Assembly (NCBI RefSeq): GCF_018812025.1
Contig: NC_063050.1
Location: forward strand, 5,092,547-5,156,546
Length of the DNA: 64,000 nucleotides
Direction: 5' to 3'
Origin: Megalobrama amblycephala
Lineage: Eukaryota; Chordata; Actinopteri; Cypriniformes; Xenocyprididae
The first letter of the stretch is position 1, and the number at the start of each line of letters is the position of its first letter. The notes under the pieces were generated by a model, which was given only the letters and a program-made list of their open reading frames with translations, was not told the DNA's origin and ran no database searches. Below, in pieces: positions 9,116-19,917 of the stretch. The translations under genes and the position numbers were made by a program.

Positions 9116-11005
9116 AGCATAGAAATGAAAATCTTATCTGCTTTTATGTGGTAATGATGATGATGAATGTTCATTCACAGCAGTGCAGGAATCAATGTCC
9201 ATGAAAGCCAACGTCCAAGAATCCAAAAGTTCCCCAGAGCAAACTGTACTCCTTAGTGTCAATACCATTCCAAGCAAACTAGAAAGTCTTTAAATTCCCA
9301 TATGTGGCATAATCCGGTCCAAGGATCCACAACATAGTTGAACATAGTTCATAGCCTCTAAACCCACTACAAAGTCATCTTTCTGACACGGGTCAAAACA
9401 AGCATATGAACAAAAGGATAAATCCCACAGAATGTGGAGTCCTTCTACAAATGAGATGAAATACATAAAAATAAAATATAATTTAAAAAATAACTATACA
9501 TAAATTATCTAGAAAACATTTAATCAATATAAGAAAAAGAACAATGCTTACTTCAGACTGAGCATAAAACTCAAAGTTTCTCAATCAGGACAAGTGAATG
9601 TTTGGAGCCATAAGCCATGCTTATTTCCTCCATTATAAATCTAACTTCTTCTACTCTCTACAACGATTTTATACCGGAGAGTATAGCTCCTTGTTGCCCC
9701 CTCATGGTGTGTAGTACAATTACAAAAAAACAAACAAAACATGTTAACAGGTTTATAACTGCTAAAAATATATGAATGATGAATAAAAAAATATATTGCA
9801 TAAATATATTACAATATATTGAATAATACATAAGGAATTGCCGCTTTTCATAAATTGAAAAATATGTGATAATATATTTACTAATATATCATAACATATA
9901 TAATTTTATATTCAGTAATATACTTCATAATATATAGATTTATATGTGATCAGATATGGTACTGCATGTGTAATATATTGTAGATATATTTACTCATGCA
10001 GTATAAACACATATGGTAAAATATATTATGTAACACATTTCTTATATTTTATAATTATTTACATTTTAAATGTTTCATATTTTCAAGTTTGTTAACAAAA
10101 GCACACCTGCATGTACTTGAGTTTCTACCAAAGAGACTATCACTGTGCTATAGCGTGCACAGCTGTTACTTTTTAAATAAAGTTATTATAGTCTTAATGG
10201 TGTTATCCAGCCAATCATCATCCTAACCACAACTTGGGTAAAGTTGGTTTTATATTCGCACATTCGGACTTCTGATAAATTCAGACTTTCCAATAAATGT
10301 GCAATAAATTAATGTTTGCGAATTTTAAGCAGCTACATGATATTGACAACCAACGATTGTCAACTTACAACATTTTTCACAGTCGATCAAAATAGGCAAG
10401 TATTGTTTTAATGGCATATTTACTTGCATATTTACTTGCATATTTAATGGCATACGGATGTCCGAATGTGCGAATATAAAACCAACTTTACCCAAGTCTA
10501 ACCACAGTCTCTACTCTTCAGCACAACGATGACCCCAAAAAACTCACACACACCAGAAAACCTTTTAAATTCCAAATAATACAACTTTAAACACTAATAG
10601 ATCTCCCCCTATATCAATATTGAGCAAAACACATGAAATAACACTTAATTTTAACATTTACTCTCCTTTAACAATCAGAAGCATAGCATGCTGGGAAATA
10701 GAAAGTCTGTTGTAACCACTGATTGTAACTCATTCCATGAATGTGTGTATATATAGGTGCGTACAATACATTCACATTTATATGGGAACATGTATGTGCA
10801 ATATATGTACACAATAAATGATAAAAATGTTTGAATGTAACGCTATTTTTGTCTATATTTTATATGTATTAATATATAGTCATACATGGGGAATGCATGT
10901 ATTGCAATATATTGAAAAAATATAAGCACTTTTTTCCCAAATATGGAAATGTATTATGTAAAATATCACATTATATTTTGCAATATATTCCCATATTTTT
11001 TTTTT
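9116..11005 (+). repeat. AT-rich repeat, possibly LINE 3' region; homologue of 36563-37187 plus 46785-47455
   Basis: The segment from AGTAGCATAGAAATG near 9116 to ATATTCCCATAT near 10990 is repeated with few differences at 36563-37187 and, after a 9.6-kb interruption, at 46785-47455. It contains a (GAT)n tract at 9153-9164 in one copy and a longer one at 36610 in the other. It follows the L2-like RT directly, so it may be that element's 3' untranslated region. The 36.6-kb copy starts at the same point, like a 5'-truncated LINE insertion. This copy has about 600 bp (10170-10770) that the other lacks, including a MITE. Confidence 0.7.
10232..10497 (+). mobile_element. MITE with 9-bp target duplication, copy 2
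   Basis: This is a 266-bp copy of the same family, in the same orientation as copy 1. Ends read ACTTGGGTAAAGTTGG and its exact inverse, CCAACTTTACCCAAGT. Direct repeats CTAACCACA flank it at 10223-10231 and 10498-10506. Internally it lacks the GTGAATGTCCACTGAATG block of copy 1 and carries a short triplication of CATATTTACTTG near 10420, probably replication slippage. Confidence 0.95.
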
Positions 11006-11355
11006 CCGTTATAAGTAATTTTTAAATTATTAGTTAATGATGAACTAATCATTTACAAAACTATATGTTCATAAATGATTAATAACAATTTACAAATGTG
11101 TTGTAAGTTATCTAAAAAATTTGCAAATCATGAAATAAATTAAATAAATCATTAGTAGATGGTTTATAAATTATTAGTTGATACATTATTTGTCACTTAA
11201 AAATCGTTGAAGTATTTATGTAAAAATTGTTTTTAGTATCATTATTTCAATAAACAATTATTAATCATGAAAAAAGAAACAAACCATTTGTAAATGATCA
11301 GTATGATTTGTTGATTAAGTTGTAAGCTGGTCTGTGTTCAAAAGCACAAACATGC
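11006..11355. other. AT-rich stretch, no gene seen
   Basis: The stretch is rich in ATTAGTTAATGATGAACTAA-type near-palindromic words and TTATTAATCATT repeats. No coding or regulatory feature is supportable. It ends at the left target-site word of the gypsy element. Confidence 0.5.
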
Positions 11356-11360
11356 AGGTT

Positions 11361-13286
11361 GTCAGACACAGAGGAGGACACAGAGGTAAGTGCAAGTGAG
11401 TCAGTTTATTAACTCTCTGAGGTCTGAAAACGCGCCGGCGCGTTTTGCAGGTTTTTTTTCACATTGCAGCAAAACAGACTTAAAATACTCCGTCATTTTT
11501 TGTCATAGAGACATAAGTAATATATCAATTGAAACTATAGAATATCTTATTTTATTTGTATACATTCAGAGTAAAAACAAAATGTTGTGCTTTTTGTAAA
11601 ATAAAGAAAAAAAAAGAAAACTAACATGATGCGTGATTTCTCTTCTCCCTCTGAACGAAGTCCAATCTGATAGTTCTCAAAAAATGAACTGTAACTTAGT
11701 GAATACTAATCACAGAAAAAATACACTTATGTCTAAAAAAAAACGTTAAGATGTCAGGTTTTAAATCATGTAAGTCAAATCGAAAACAAACCTTCTGTGT
11801 TTATGTAATCTGTATGAAAAGAGAGCCATGTCAGAAGTCCGAGATTTAGCTCATTATCCACTAATGCGGCCACGCCCACGGAGGGAGCGTTATTCAGACG
11901 CAAATTCAGAGGCAATATATAGCGCTATTCAGACACAAATTCAGTCAATACATGCATTCATCGTCTTTATTGTCTTGAAAAGTGTTTATCTGGATGTAAA
12001 AGTCATGGTTAGGGAGCTCTAGAAGACATGCAGTTAGTTCCTGTTTTCTTTTCTTCTATAGATGAATTTTAGATGAGTTTTTGTTTCTTTAGCGCCCTCC
12101 GGCTGCAGTATGAATTGGAAACTCCATTCATGGAACAGCCTCTTCTTCTTTTAGATGAATTTGTGGACTAAAAATGCACAGAGAGCACCCTCTGACTTCA
12201 AGTATGAATTGAAAACACCAGCGCTCATAGTAATGACAATGAATATTAAATAAATATAACTCCTCTGTATAGAAAATTGACATAAGCATATGAGAATCCA
12301 ATATTTCTCCAAATGTGCATGCTTTTAAACTAAAAGCCTATATTCAGACTGTTTGCATCACAGAAATACATTATATTTTAAAGTATAATATAAAACCATT
12401 ACTTTATATTGTAATAATATTTTTCTGTATGTTTCATATAGCATGATGAGCTTGAGACATCACAGAAGGTTTTTTTCACAGCCTACCTGACTGAAATGGC
12501 TCATTAATATGCAAGTCATTTCAGCTCATTACTATCCAATTCTTTTGTCTTCTCAGGTGAGAATGGCCCATTATTCAGTGGTGATTCACGCCTCCACGCA
12601 TACTGTGTTTCTTGGCAAAAAGTGTCTTACAAAAACTAAATCAATATATTGTTTTATATGAAGGAGTAGGCAGCATAATGTTTACATAATTTTGAAGCAA
12701 AAACTCTAGTCTACAACCTCCAATACCCTAAAGTATTGTAAACACAGATTTACTATACTTTTTTTGGCCTTATTTCAGTGACTTAAGTTTTTTGTTTTTT
12801 CAATAACCACGCATAAATGTTATTCCTTCAAAAACACAAACATGTACATACATGTTCCTCACATATTATTGTAGCCTAGTTTGTGCTGAATACAGTGTAA
12901 TGACACTTTTTCCATTAATATGTTTATGAACAACTGAAAAAAGCACAAATGTCAGGGCATGTCAAAACTTCTCCAGTCCCCAAATCAGCCTCAGACTCCA
13001 GAGGGTTAAACAGAGGTATCGGACACAGGCTGAACACAGGAGGATATCTTGACACGTAGAACACTTAATGGATGATAACTGTTTTCTTTCCTTTGCAGGA
13101 GGAGAAGACGAGGAAGACGATGAAGACGAGGCAGGAGACGAGGACCAGGCGGAAGACAGGAACAGGTAGGTAATCCACAGGTTAGTAGACGCGGGTAACA
13201 TATGAGGTGAGGTACAAGACCAGACAGCGAGTGGTAGAGTGATGGTGATGACGTGTCCAATGGTGTAGGCAGTGCGGTTGTGACAG
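11361..13286 (-). repeat. Gypsy 1 left (3') LTR, split by piggyBac
   Basis: Segments 11361-11412 and 13010-13286 together match the LTR at 15196-15600, for example TAAGTGCAAGTGAGTCAG then CAGAGGTATCGGACACAGGC. The break falls exactly at TTAA. Relative to the other LTR it lacks about 100 bp near its end, between GCGAGTGGTAGAG and GTGTCCAATGG. The matching parts are nearly identical, which suggests a fairly recent element. Confidence 0.9.
11413..13005. mobile_element. Non-autonomous piggyBac-like element 1
   Basis: The element is 1593 bp long, bounded by TTAA on both sides (11409-11412 and 13006-13009). Ends are CTCTCTGAGGTCTGA on the left and the inverse of CCCTCTGGAGTCTGA on the right, the CCY(T)-start typical of piggyBac. 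A GCGCCGGCGCG palindrome lies just inside the left end. There is no transposase frame. It sits inside a gypsy LTR and is therefore younger than the gypsy element. A second copy in opposite orientation is at 19918-23191. Confidence 0.9.
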
Positions 13287-13297
13287 TACCCCCTCCT

Positions 13298-13440
13298 CCA
13301 CGGGCGGCTCCTGACGACTGCGATGGTTGGCGGCGACGGGGTCTACCACGGCCTCGAGGAGCGGGTCGGTTAGGATGGTCCTGGTGGAACTGAGTCAGAA
13401 AATTGGGGTCAAGGATGTCATTCCGATTGATCCAACACAT
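13298..13440 (-). pseudogene. Gypsy 1 pol C-terminal tail
   Basis: The minus frame reads [19 protein letters not shown] and a basic [10 protein letters not shown] tail ending GGGGTVT and a stop just before the polypurine tract. This is the usual end of a fish gypsy polyprotein after the chromodomain. Everything between this tail and the RT is missing. Confidence 0.75.
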
Positions 13441-14050
13441 CAGTTAATGTTGAAATAGTGTACACTTTACAATAAGGTTCACATATTCCATTAATAAATG
13501 CTTTGTTGAATGTAAGTAATGATAGTAAAATGCATATAAACATGAACAACATATCTGTTAATGTTCAGATGGTTTGCACTTCAGAATTATATTTACAGCC
13601 CAAATCAATGCCTTGTTAATAAATAATGCTGATAAGGTACACAATGGTATTTTTTACCTTAATTTAGTGTGAGTGAGTGGAGAGTTAGAAATGTGTCAAC
13701 TGCTACATAAACTAATGTAAGTACAGTAAGTTAACCTTAAAACATTAAGGCTAAATAAGAGGCATTGTTCATGATTAGTTCATGTTATCTAATGCATTAA
13801 CTAATGTTAACTACTTGTGCTGTTAATATGAATAGACACAATGGCATTTTTACCTTTAGCGTAGATGAGTTAAAAATGATCACTCTTAGTGTGTCAACCG
13901 CTACATAAACTAATGTAAATATGCACAGTAAGTTAACCTTAAAACATTAAGGCTATTTACAGGCATTGCCCATTATTTCATATTATCTAATGCATTACCT
14001 AATGTTAACTACTTAACACTGTTAACATGAATAGATGCATTAATATATGT
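13441..14050. repeat. MITE-like insertion with an internal 200-bp duplication
   Basis: The stretch starts with ACACTTTACAATAAGGTTC, a word common at the ends of fish DNA repeats. It contains two tandem units of about 195-200 bp (13650-13846 and 13847-14045), each with GCTACATAAACTAATGTAA, CAGTAAGTTAACCTTAAAAC and ATCTAATGCATTA. It sits between the pol tail and the RT of gypsy 1. No coding potential. Confidence 0.65.
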
Positions 14051-14776
14051 GTGAGTTAACGTGAGAGGTGAGCTGAGCAGACTGTAGTTGTGGATAAAGC
14101 GGCGATAAAAGTTGGCAAATCCCAGAAATCTCTGTAGTTCTTTGATGGTGTTGGGTAATGGCCAGTGAAGAATGGTTTCCACCTTCCTCTGATCCATCTT
14201 GATGCCATGGTTGTCAATAACGTAACCTAGGAACTGGACTGAGGTGGTATGAAACTCACACTTTTCCAACTTGAGATACAGGTGATGTTCACGTAGCTTT
14301 TGGAGGACTTGGAGTACATGCCCCTCGTGCTCTCTCATGTCACGAGTGTAGATGAGGATATCATCTATGTAGACGAAGAATTTGTTCAGGTACTCATGGA
14401 AGATTTCGTTCATGTAGTTCTGGAATACGGCTGGTGAGTTGGACAACCCATATGGCATCACCCGGTACTCTTAGTGCCCGGAGGGGGTGATGAAGGCGGT
14501 CTTCCACTCGTCACCCTTCCGGATGCGAATAAGGTTATAGGCGCTTCTTAAGTCGAGCTTGGAGAAGATGGTGGCACCTCGGAGTTGCTCAAGGGCTGCA
14601 GGGACCAGAGGAAGGGGATAACTAAATTTAACGGTTTGGGAGTTGAGATGACGGTAATCAATACACGGCCGCAAGCCTCCATCCTTCTTTGCCATGAAGA
14701 AGAAGCTCGAAGCGGCAGGGGAGGTAGATGGTCTTATGAACCTTTGTTGGAGCGCTTCGTGCACGTACTCCTCCAT
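14051..14776 (-). pseudogene. Gypsy 1 reverse transcriptase
   Basis: The minus strand encodes, in order, [56 protein letters not shown], the catalytic VYIDDILIY box (near 14350) and [14 protein letters not shown]. This is the palm and fingers of a Ty3/gypsy RT. An in-frame stop at about 14472 interrupts it, and it ends after LLSSPLT, where RNase H would begin. It is joined directly to gag with protease missing, so an internal deletion removed the segment between them. Confidence 0.9.
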
Positions 14777-15140
14777 GACATTTCGGCTGCGTGCTGACCG
14801 AAGACTTCCTTTAAATGATCACAGAAGGCGGAGACAGAACCGGTGACCGGAGCATTCGATTCCCACAAGGACTGTGCCCATTGCAGTGCTCGTCCTGAGA
14901 GCAAGGAGATGATGAATGCCACTCGACCTCTCTCATGTTGAAACAGGTGAGAGTTCGCTTCCATGTAGAGTGAACACTGTAACAGAAACCCGCTGCAATC
15001 CTCCGCCGCGCCGCTGTATGTCGCTGGTAGGGCCATGGGACTCACAGAGGCAGCTGAGGAAGTGACGGGTGCCGCAGGTGATGGTGATGGCGTTCTGCAA
15101 TAGTGAGGACCGTACAGCTTGAACCAGGGCAGTGAATGGG
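14777..15140 (-). pseudogene. Gypsy 1 gag fragment
   Basis: The frame reads CSGFLLQCSLYME, FIISLLSGRALQWAQSLW and FCDHLKEVF. This is the capsid-like retrotransposon gag domain seen in fish gypsy elements and corresponds to the same region in gypsy 2 (18840-19230) and gypsy 3 (56740-57000). It stops at the deletion junction with the RT frame, so nucleocapsid and protease are absent. Confidence 0.85.
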
Positions 15141-15195
15141 TCAGCGGTGCGGTCCCCGCCTGTGTCCGGAGAGCTCTACATTGTGTCTAGTCTGC

Positions 15196-15600
15196 TGTCA
15201 GACACAGACGAGGACACAGAGGTAAGTGCAAGTGAGTCAGTTTATTAAACAGAGGTATCGGACACAGGCTGAACACAGGAGGATATCTTGACACGTAGAT
15301 CACTTAATGGATGATAACTGTTTACTTTCCTTTGCAGGAGGAGAAGACGAGGAAGACGATGAAGACGAGGCAGGAGACGAGGACCAGGCGGAAGACAGGA
15401 ACAGGTAGGTAATCCACAGGTTAGTAGACGCGGGTAACATATGAGGTTAGGTACAAGACCCGACAGCGAGTGGTAGAATGTGGCGTGCTTATATGTGGCT
15501 CTGGTGATGATGCACAGGTGATCAGAATTCCGGTGATTGTGAATGAGTGGGCGTGGCGTAAGTGTCCGTGTCCAATGGTGTAGGCAGTAGGATTGTGACA
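15196..15600 (-). repeat. Gypsy 1 right (5') LTR
   Basis: This 405-bp LTR runs from TGTCAGACACAG to GATTGTGACA. It is the complete reference copy for the split LTR on the left. Confidence 0.9.
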
Positions 15601-16063
15601 TAGGTATGCTAAAGCACTATTTTTAAGAAGAGTATTTTGTGAATAAACGTTTATAAATGCTTTACAGTCAGGTGATTTCAGTGGATTATATTAAATCCTT
15701 TCACTCATCAGCACAGACTTGTGTTCTGTGTGGAGCGTGTGGGATCTAGTGATGAAGTCAACCTCTGAACCGGTTTTACCTTCCACTGAAGCTCACATCA
15801 GGTGCAAAGAGTTAAACACTCCATGTGTGTCAGAGAAGACAGCTGTCTATACCCTCACCAGACAGCACTTACACTGCAGTACACACTACAAAGTGTTCAA
15901 CACCTGTCATAGAGGATGTGTAAACGCATGAATAAATAATTTACAAAGCTTTCTGCATCCCCTATTCTAAAGTGTAAACTATTCATCACTTATACATGTT
16001 ACATATCATTTGCAGGTCTTCTTTATAAATTATGTACAATTTGCAACTGTAATTTGTAAATTT
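15601..16063. other. No feature recognised
   Basis: Unique-looking sequence between the gypsy element and a SINE. A reading frame at 15719-15931 exists but has no recognisable domain, start context or splice partner. Confidence 0.5.
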
Positions 16064-16071
16064 ACCATTTA

Positions 16072-16352
16072 AGTGAGTGATAAGTGAAGTGACTTGTGGC
16101 CAAGTATGGTGACCCATACTTGGAATTTGTGCTCTGCATTTAACCCATCCAAGTGCACACACACTGCTACGGCGGGGAGCAGTTGGGGGTACGGTGCCTT
16201 GCTCAAGGGTCTCACCTCAGTCGTGGTATTGAAGGTGGGGAGAGCGCTGGATATTCACTCCCCTCACCGACAATCCCTGCCGGACCTGAGACTCGAACCC
16301 ATGACCTTTGGGTTATAAGTCCGACTCTCTATCCATTAGGCCACTACTGCCC
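16072..16352 (-). mobile_element. tRNA-derived SINE (V-SINE-like body)
   Basis: Read on the minus strand, the 5' head starts GGGCAGTAGTGGCC, has an A-box-like TGGCCTAATGGATAGAG and a B box GGTTCGAGTCTC near 16290. The body includes CAAGGCACCGTACCCCCAA-type sequence and TGGGTTAAATGCAGAGCAC, widely conserved in fish SINEs. It is flanked by ACCATTTA at 16064-16071 and 16353-16360. It is transcribed, if at all, by RNA polymerase III and is not a functional tRNA gene. Confidence 0.8.
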
Positions 16353-16487
16353 ACCATTTATTTGCCATATGCAAAGGTTCTATGCCGTTCAGTTACAGGA
16401 TATAAAAATTTATGAATTCCTTATATGATATTTAAATTATAAATACTTTTATCCAAATATATTTTACTATTATAAAGATATCTATCT

Positions 16488-16575
16488 GCAAAACCTTTCC
16501 TTTCGTCAAAGTCCTCCAGATCCACTCTCAGCATGTACTTCCTGTTACGTGTCAGCTGGTACATGTTCTCCAGCC
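16488..16575 (-). pseudogene. MFAP4-like exon 4 fragment (orphan)
   Basis: On the minus strand a GTGTGTGAACAG splice acceptor is followed by GGCTGGAGAACATGTACC, reading [16 protein letters not shown] and then RVDLEDFDERKGFA. This is the fourth coding exon of the MFAP4-like gene at 27940-29006, with intron sequence upstream preserved (TGAACATGTTCTTCATGTG). The copy ends about 90 bp into the exon. No other exon is nearby, so it is an isolated genomic fragment left by duplication, not a processed copy. Confidence 0.9.
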
Positions 16576-16633
16576 CTGTTCACACACACATGAAGAACAT
16601 GTTCATCCAAAAACTGGACATGAGCACCAAGTA

Positions 16634-16778
16634 TGGGGTAATGTACAGTCAGAAAGTAGTTATCACACAAAAAACCCTGACAGCTTGATTAGGACACCGA
16701 ACTGAAGTGGAGAGGCCTTTTATCATCCTGAAGGGGCTTATGTTGTGATAACAACTGGCTGACTGTGCATTATCCCGC
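16634..16778. mobile_element. Short MITE of about 145 bp
   Basis: The left end GGGTAATGTACAGTCAG followed by GTTATCACA is mirrored by TGTGATAAC followed by CTGACTGTGCATTATCCC at the right end. The arms cover most of the element, so it folds as a hairpin. No clear target duplication was identified. Confidence 0.7.
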
Positions 16779-16999
16779 TTATTAAATGCCTACTTACCCC
16801 ATAAGTAAATCATTGGATATGAAATATTAGCCCACACTGTTAGACCTTGCCAGGCTTTTTTACAGTAAAATTCTTGCAACACTGTTGCCAGTAATTTACT
16901 GTTGATTGTACAGTTATTTACTGTAATCTACAGTAAGTTACTGTAAAGATACCATGCACTAAATTAAAACTTGCGTTACCTCAACGCCGTTGCGATGGA

Positions 17000-17660
17000 G
17001 GTCAAGGCGGTCATAGGAGCGGCTAGTTGGCTGAAATTGCGAATAAAACGCCGGTAAAAATTGGCGAATCCCAAAAACCTCTGCAGGGCCTTGCAGGAAT
17101 CAGGGATTGGTCAATCCACCACAGCCTTAACCTTGTCAGGATCCATGCGCACCCCCTCGGACGACACGATATAACCCATAAATGGAACTGACTGTGCATG
17201 AAAAACGCACTTCTCCGCCTTGTCAAAAAGCCCATTCTCTAACAGCCTCTGGAGCACTTGTCTGACGTGTTGCACATGTTCCTGGAGAGAAGAAGAAAAT
17301 ATCAATATGTCGTCCAGGTAGACATAAATGAACTGATCGACCATGTCTCTCAACACGTCATTAACGAGTGCTTGGAACACGGCGGGCGAGTTGGAAAGGC
17401 CAAAAGGCATAACCAAGTATTCAAAGTGCGAAAACTCCCTAATGCGAACCAAATGATAAGTGTTGCGCAGGTCTAATTTCGTGAAAAGAGACGTGCCCTG
17501 CAGCCATTCAAAGGCAGAAGACATCAAAGGCAAAGGATAAGTATTCTTTACCGTGATGTTGTTCAGTCCTCTGTAATCAATGCACGGCCGCAGCAACCCG
17601 TCCTTCTTACCCACGAAAAAAACCTGCCCCCGTGGGAGACGAGGAAGGGCGGATGATCCC
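17000..17660 (-). pseudogene. Gypsy 2 reverse transcriptase
   Basis: The frame shows [41 protein letters not shown], the catalytic [10 protein letters not shown] box near 17320 and, after an in-frame stop at 17108, [18 protein letters not shown]. Compared with gypsy 1, about a dozen residues between VRIR and FEYLVMPFG (the GDEWKTAF block) are deleted. Either defect would inactivate it. Confidence 0.9.
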
Positions 17661-18719
17661 AGCTGCCAGAGAATCAGAAATGTATTTCTCCATGACCTCC
17701 CTTTCTAGATTAGAAAGTGAATATAACTTGCCTTTAGGTGGAGAAGACCCTGGCAATAAGTCTATAGCACAGTTGTAGGGACGATGCGGAGGGAGAGAAG
17801 CAGCCTGGGACTTACTGAACACTTCCTTTAGGTCGAGATACACCTCAGGCACGTTTGACAGATTCACCGACTCCTCCTGCAACACAGAACGAGACACAGA
17901 AGAACAAGCAGACAACAAACAAGATGCATGACAGTGATGGCTCCACTCCGCCACGGATCCCTGGCCCCACTTGATCCTGGGCTTGTGTCTCATCAGCCAC
18001 GGATGTCCCAAGACGATCGGATGAAGTACAGATCTGGAGATGAAAAATGGCAACTGTTCAGTATGATTACCGGATGTGATGACGGATAACGGCTCCGTGG
18101 CGTGTGTGATGGTGGGTAGTTTCTGTCCGTTAAGGGCGAGAACAGATATGGCATGTTCCAAGGGATGAATGGGTATGTGCAGCCGCGTGGCCAGATCGTG
18201 GTCCATGATGCTACCCTCCGCCCCCGAGTCGACCAGAGCCTGGCAGATGTGATGCCCCGATACCCATTGCAGTCTCACCGGGAGGAGCGTTGCAGACGAG
18301 GATTTCTCCAGGGAAAGACCACCCGACAGTAACCTCAGTCCTACTGTCGGGCTCTTCCTTTTACGGGACATTCCTTTAGAAAGTGTCCAGCTCCACCACA
18401 GTATAAACACAGTCTCTTCTCCCTGCATGGGTTCATGATCGAACGGGGGACCGACCGTGTAACCTCCGCTGACTCCCATTTCATCCAGTTCATCAAAGCG
18501 TGCTACTGGCCTCTTACGCTCCGAGCGTTCTTGTAAACGGCCATCCACTCGTAGCGTGAGCTCAATAAGTCCATTGAGACTGGTGGGCAAATCCATCGGG
18601 TAGATCTCCTGTTGAAGACGGTCGGCCAACCCATGAAGGAACATATCCCACTGCGCCTCCTCGTTCCATTTGCATTCCGCCACCAGGGTGCAGAACTCGA
18701 TGGCGTAGTCAGAAACTGG
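17640..18719 (-). pseudogene. Gypsy 2 gag C-terminus and aspartic protease
   Basis: The frame begins ECKWNEEAQWDMFLHGLAD (gag C-terminal helix region), then passes the nucleocapsid and a retroviral-type protease with an intact CQALVDSGAEGSIMD active site (near 18225) and VLGHPWLMRHKP. It then runs into the RT N-terminus (PPHRPYNCAIDLLPG). The CCHC zinc knuckle (CLYCGGAGHFLKEC, about 18370-18420) reads correctly only in a different frame, so a frameshift precedes it and a second restores the frame after it. Gag upstream is cut off at 18719 by a filler insertion. Confidence 0.85.
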
Positions 18720-18840
18720 TAATGGTTTTTAAAATAGAAAACCAAATAATGGTTTTCTATTTTAATATACTTTAAAATATAATGTATTTCTGTGATGCAA
18801 AGCGTCTGAACATTCCTACCTCTATGGCATTTCATATATC
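18720..18840. repeat. Templated filler insertion in gypsy 2 gag (99-bp copy of 19914-20012)
   Basis: Between gag residues RVFDLSVAGRD and DYAIEF lies about 120 bp that does not belong to gag. Positions 18740-18838 are identical to 19914-20012. The gag-side junction adds TAAAATAGAAAACCA (18730-18744), the exact inverse of TGGTTTTCTATTTTA at 18750-18764. The donor is piggyBac-2 sequence 1.1 kb away. Confidence 0.85.
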
Positions 18841-19335
18841 CCGTCCTGCCACCGAAAGGTCGAACACCCGCCTCATCTCCTGTGACAGGGCGTGGAACGA
18901 GGAGCAGCATGGATGGTTGTTCTCCCACACCACTGTTCCCCATAACGCCGCGCGTCCAGTCAATAGCGTCAAGACCAACGCTACTTTAGACTCCTCAGAA
19001 GAAAATGTATTAGGTTGCAAAGAGAAATAAATAGAGCACTTCATTAAAAAAGCTCTACAAGCATCTGGTTTCTTCAGCATACCTCTCTGGTGCAAGAATA
19101 CGTGGTTCTTGTTGACTGTTGATGTTGGCGGATGGGTGGGGAACAGACGGTGGAGCTGGTGCAGTGGGAAATGAGAGATGTAAAACCTGGGTCGAGAGCT
19201 CGGCCACCTGCGCCACCAACACCTGAATGGCACGAGCAGTGGCCATCCCCTGCTCGTCCTGCTGATCCATCCGTTGAGCGCTCTTGCTCAAGTACTCCTG
19301 AAGATCCAACGACCTTGCTGGATCCATTCTTGGTC
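18841..19335 (-). pseudogene. Gypsy 2 gag N-terminal part
   Basis: The reading begins with MDPARSLDLQEYL at about 19327 and continues, after a frame change near 19080, with CSIYFSLQPNTF, VALVLTLLTGRAALWGTVVW and FHALSQEMRRVFDLSVAGRD. It is the capsid-like domain of a fish gypsy gag. The start codon lies a few bases inside the 5' LTR boundary at 19345. The frame then enters the filler insertion at 18840. Confidence 0.85.
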
Positions 19336-19344
19336 AGTTCGTTC

Positions 19345-19791
19345 TGTCAGGAAATGAACACAGACAGAGGATCCACTGCAAGTATAACAATATTTATTGA
19401 CAGAATACGCTGTACAATAACTTCACTCCAAATGGACAGTCGATGCAGAGACTGAGACGTGCAGAAACGGTGGCGTGCAGAGTGAGAAGAGCAGGGTGGC
19501 GCAGGGCTGCAACGGGTATCAGAGACCAAGGATAATCCAACACAGAAAGCAGGGCACACGACGACAGTCCAGAAATCCAGGAACCAGGAAGCGACAAACC
19601 GGGACAGCCTGCAACGAACTGACAAAGACTACATGTAGACAAGCACACTATATAACACGCACAAACAAGACACGGCTGGCAACAGATCACAATCAGACCA
19701 TAATGGTTGGCGCCCACACAATCAGTTACTCACACACATACACACACAACAAACACACGAGGGCGAGTAAATGAATCCGTGAACTGTGACA
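19345..19791 (-). repeat. Gypsy 2 5' LTR
   Basis: The LTR is 447 bp, from TGTCAGGAAATGAAC to GAACTGTGACA, with the TG...CA termini of an LTR. It lies just upstream of the gag start on the minus strand. Its 3' partner is missing from the window. Confidence 0.75.
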
Positions 19792-19917
19792 CATGCATGC
19801 ACGTATTATTGCACATGATGTGAAAATTTTCTATAGGCCTATGTTAAATTACAGTACCAGTCAAAAGATTGGACACATTTTTTTTTTTTTTTAATAATAA
19901 GTCTTAAGTCTCTAACC
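19792..19917. other. Unassigned sequence with a poly(T) tract
   Basis: This short stretch between the gypsy LTR and piggyBac-like sequence contains ACAGTACCAGTCAAAAG, a word typical of dispersed fish repeats, and a T-run at 19879-19892. Confidence 0.4.

Larger units (their letters stand above)
11361..15600 (-). mobile_element. Ty3/gypsy LTR retrotransposon 1 (minus strand, internally deleted)
   Basis: Two LTRs with TGTCAG...TGTGACA ends bound the element: the 3' LTR at 11361-13286 (split by a piggyBac element) and the 5' LTR at 15196-15600. Flanking words are CAGGT on the left and TAGGT on the right, a 5-bp target duplication with one change. A purine-rich tract sits next to the 3' LTR (plus-strand CCCCCTCCTCC at 13290). 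Inside are part of gag, the reverse transcriptase and the extreme C-terminus of pol. RNase H and integrase are missing and a 600-bp repeat sits in their place. It cannot move on its own. Confidence 0.9.
16976..19791 (-). mobile_element. Ty3/gypsy retrotransposon 2 (minus strand, 3'-truncated)
   Basis: A 5' LTR (19345-19791) is followed, leftward, by gag, protease and reverse transcriptase. The element stops at about 16976 just after [14 protein letters not shown] and a few more residues. RNase H, integrase and the 3' LTR are absent. Immediately left of the break (16850-16975) are short TTACTGTAA-type words of a different repeat. Confidence 0.85.

Noticed and set aside
12962..13201. Ser-rich frames in the gypsy LTR region
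   Set aside because: They are translations of the LTR (GAG)n-rich segment, repeated in the other LTR, and not genes.
16280..16352. tRNA gene on the minus strand
   Set aside because: A and B boxes are present, but the sequence continues into a SINE body with flanking 8-bp repeats and does not fold as a complete tRNA.
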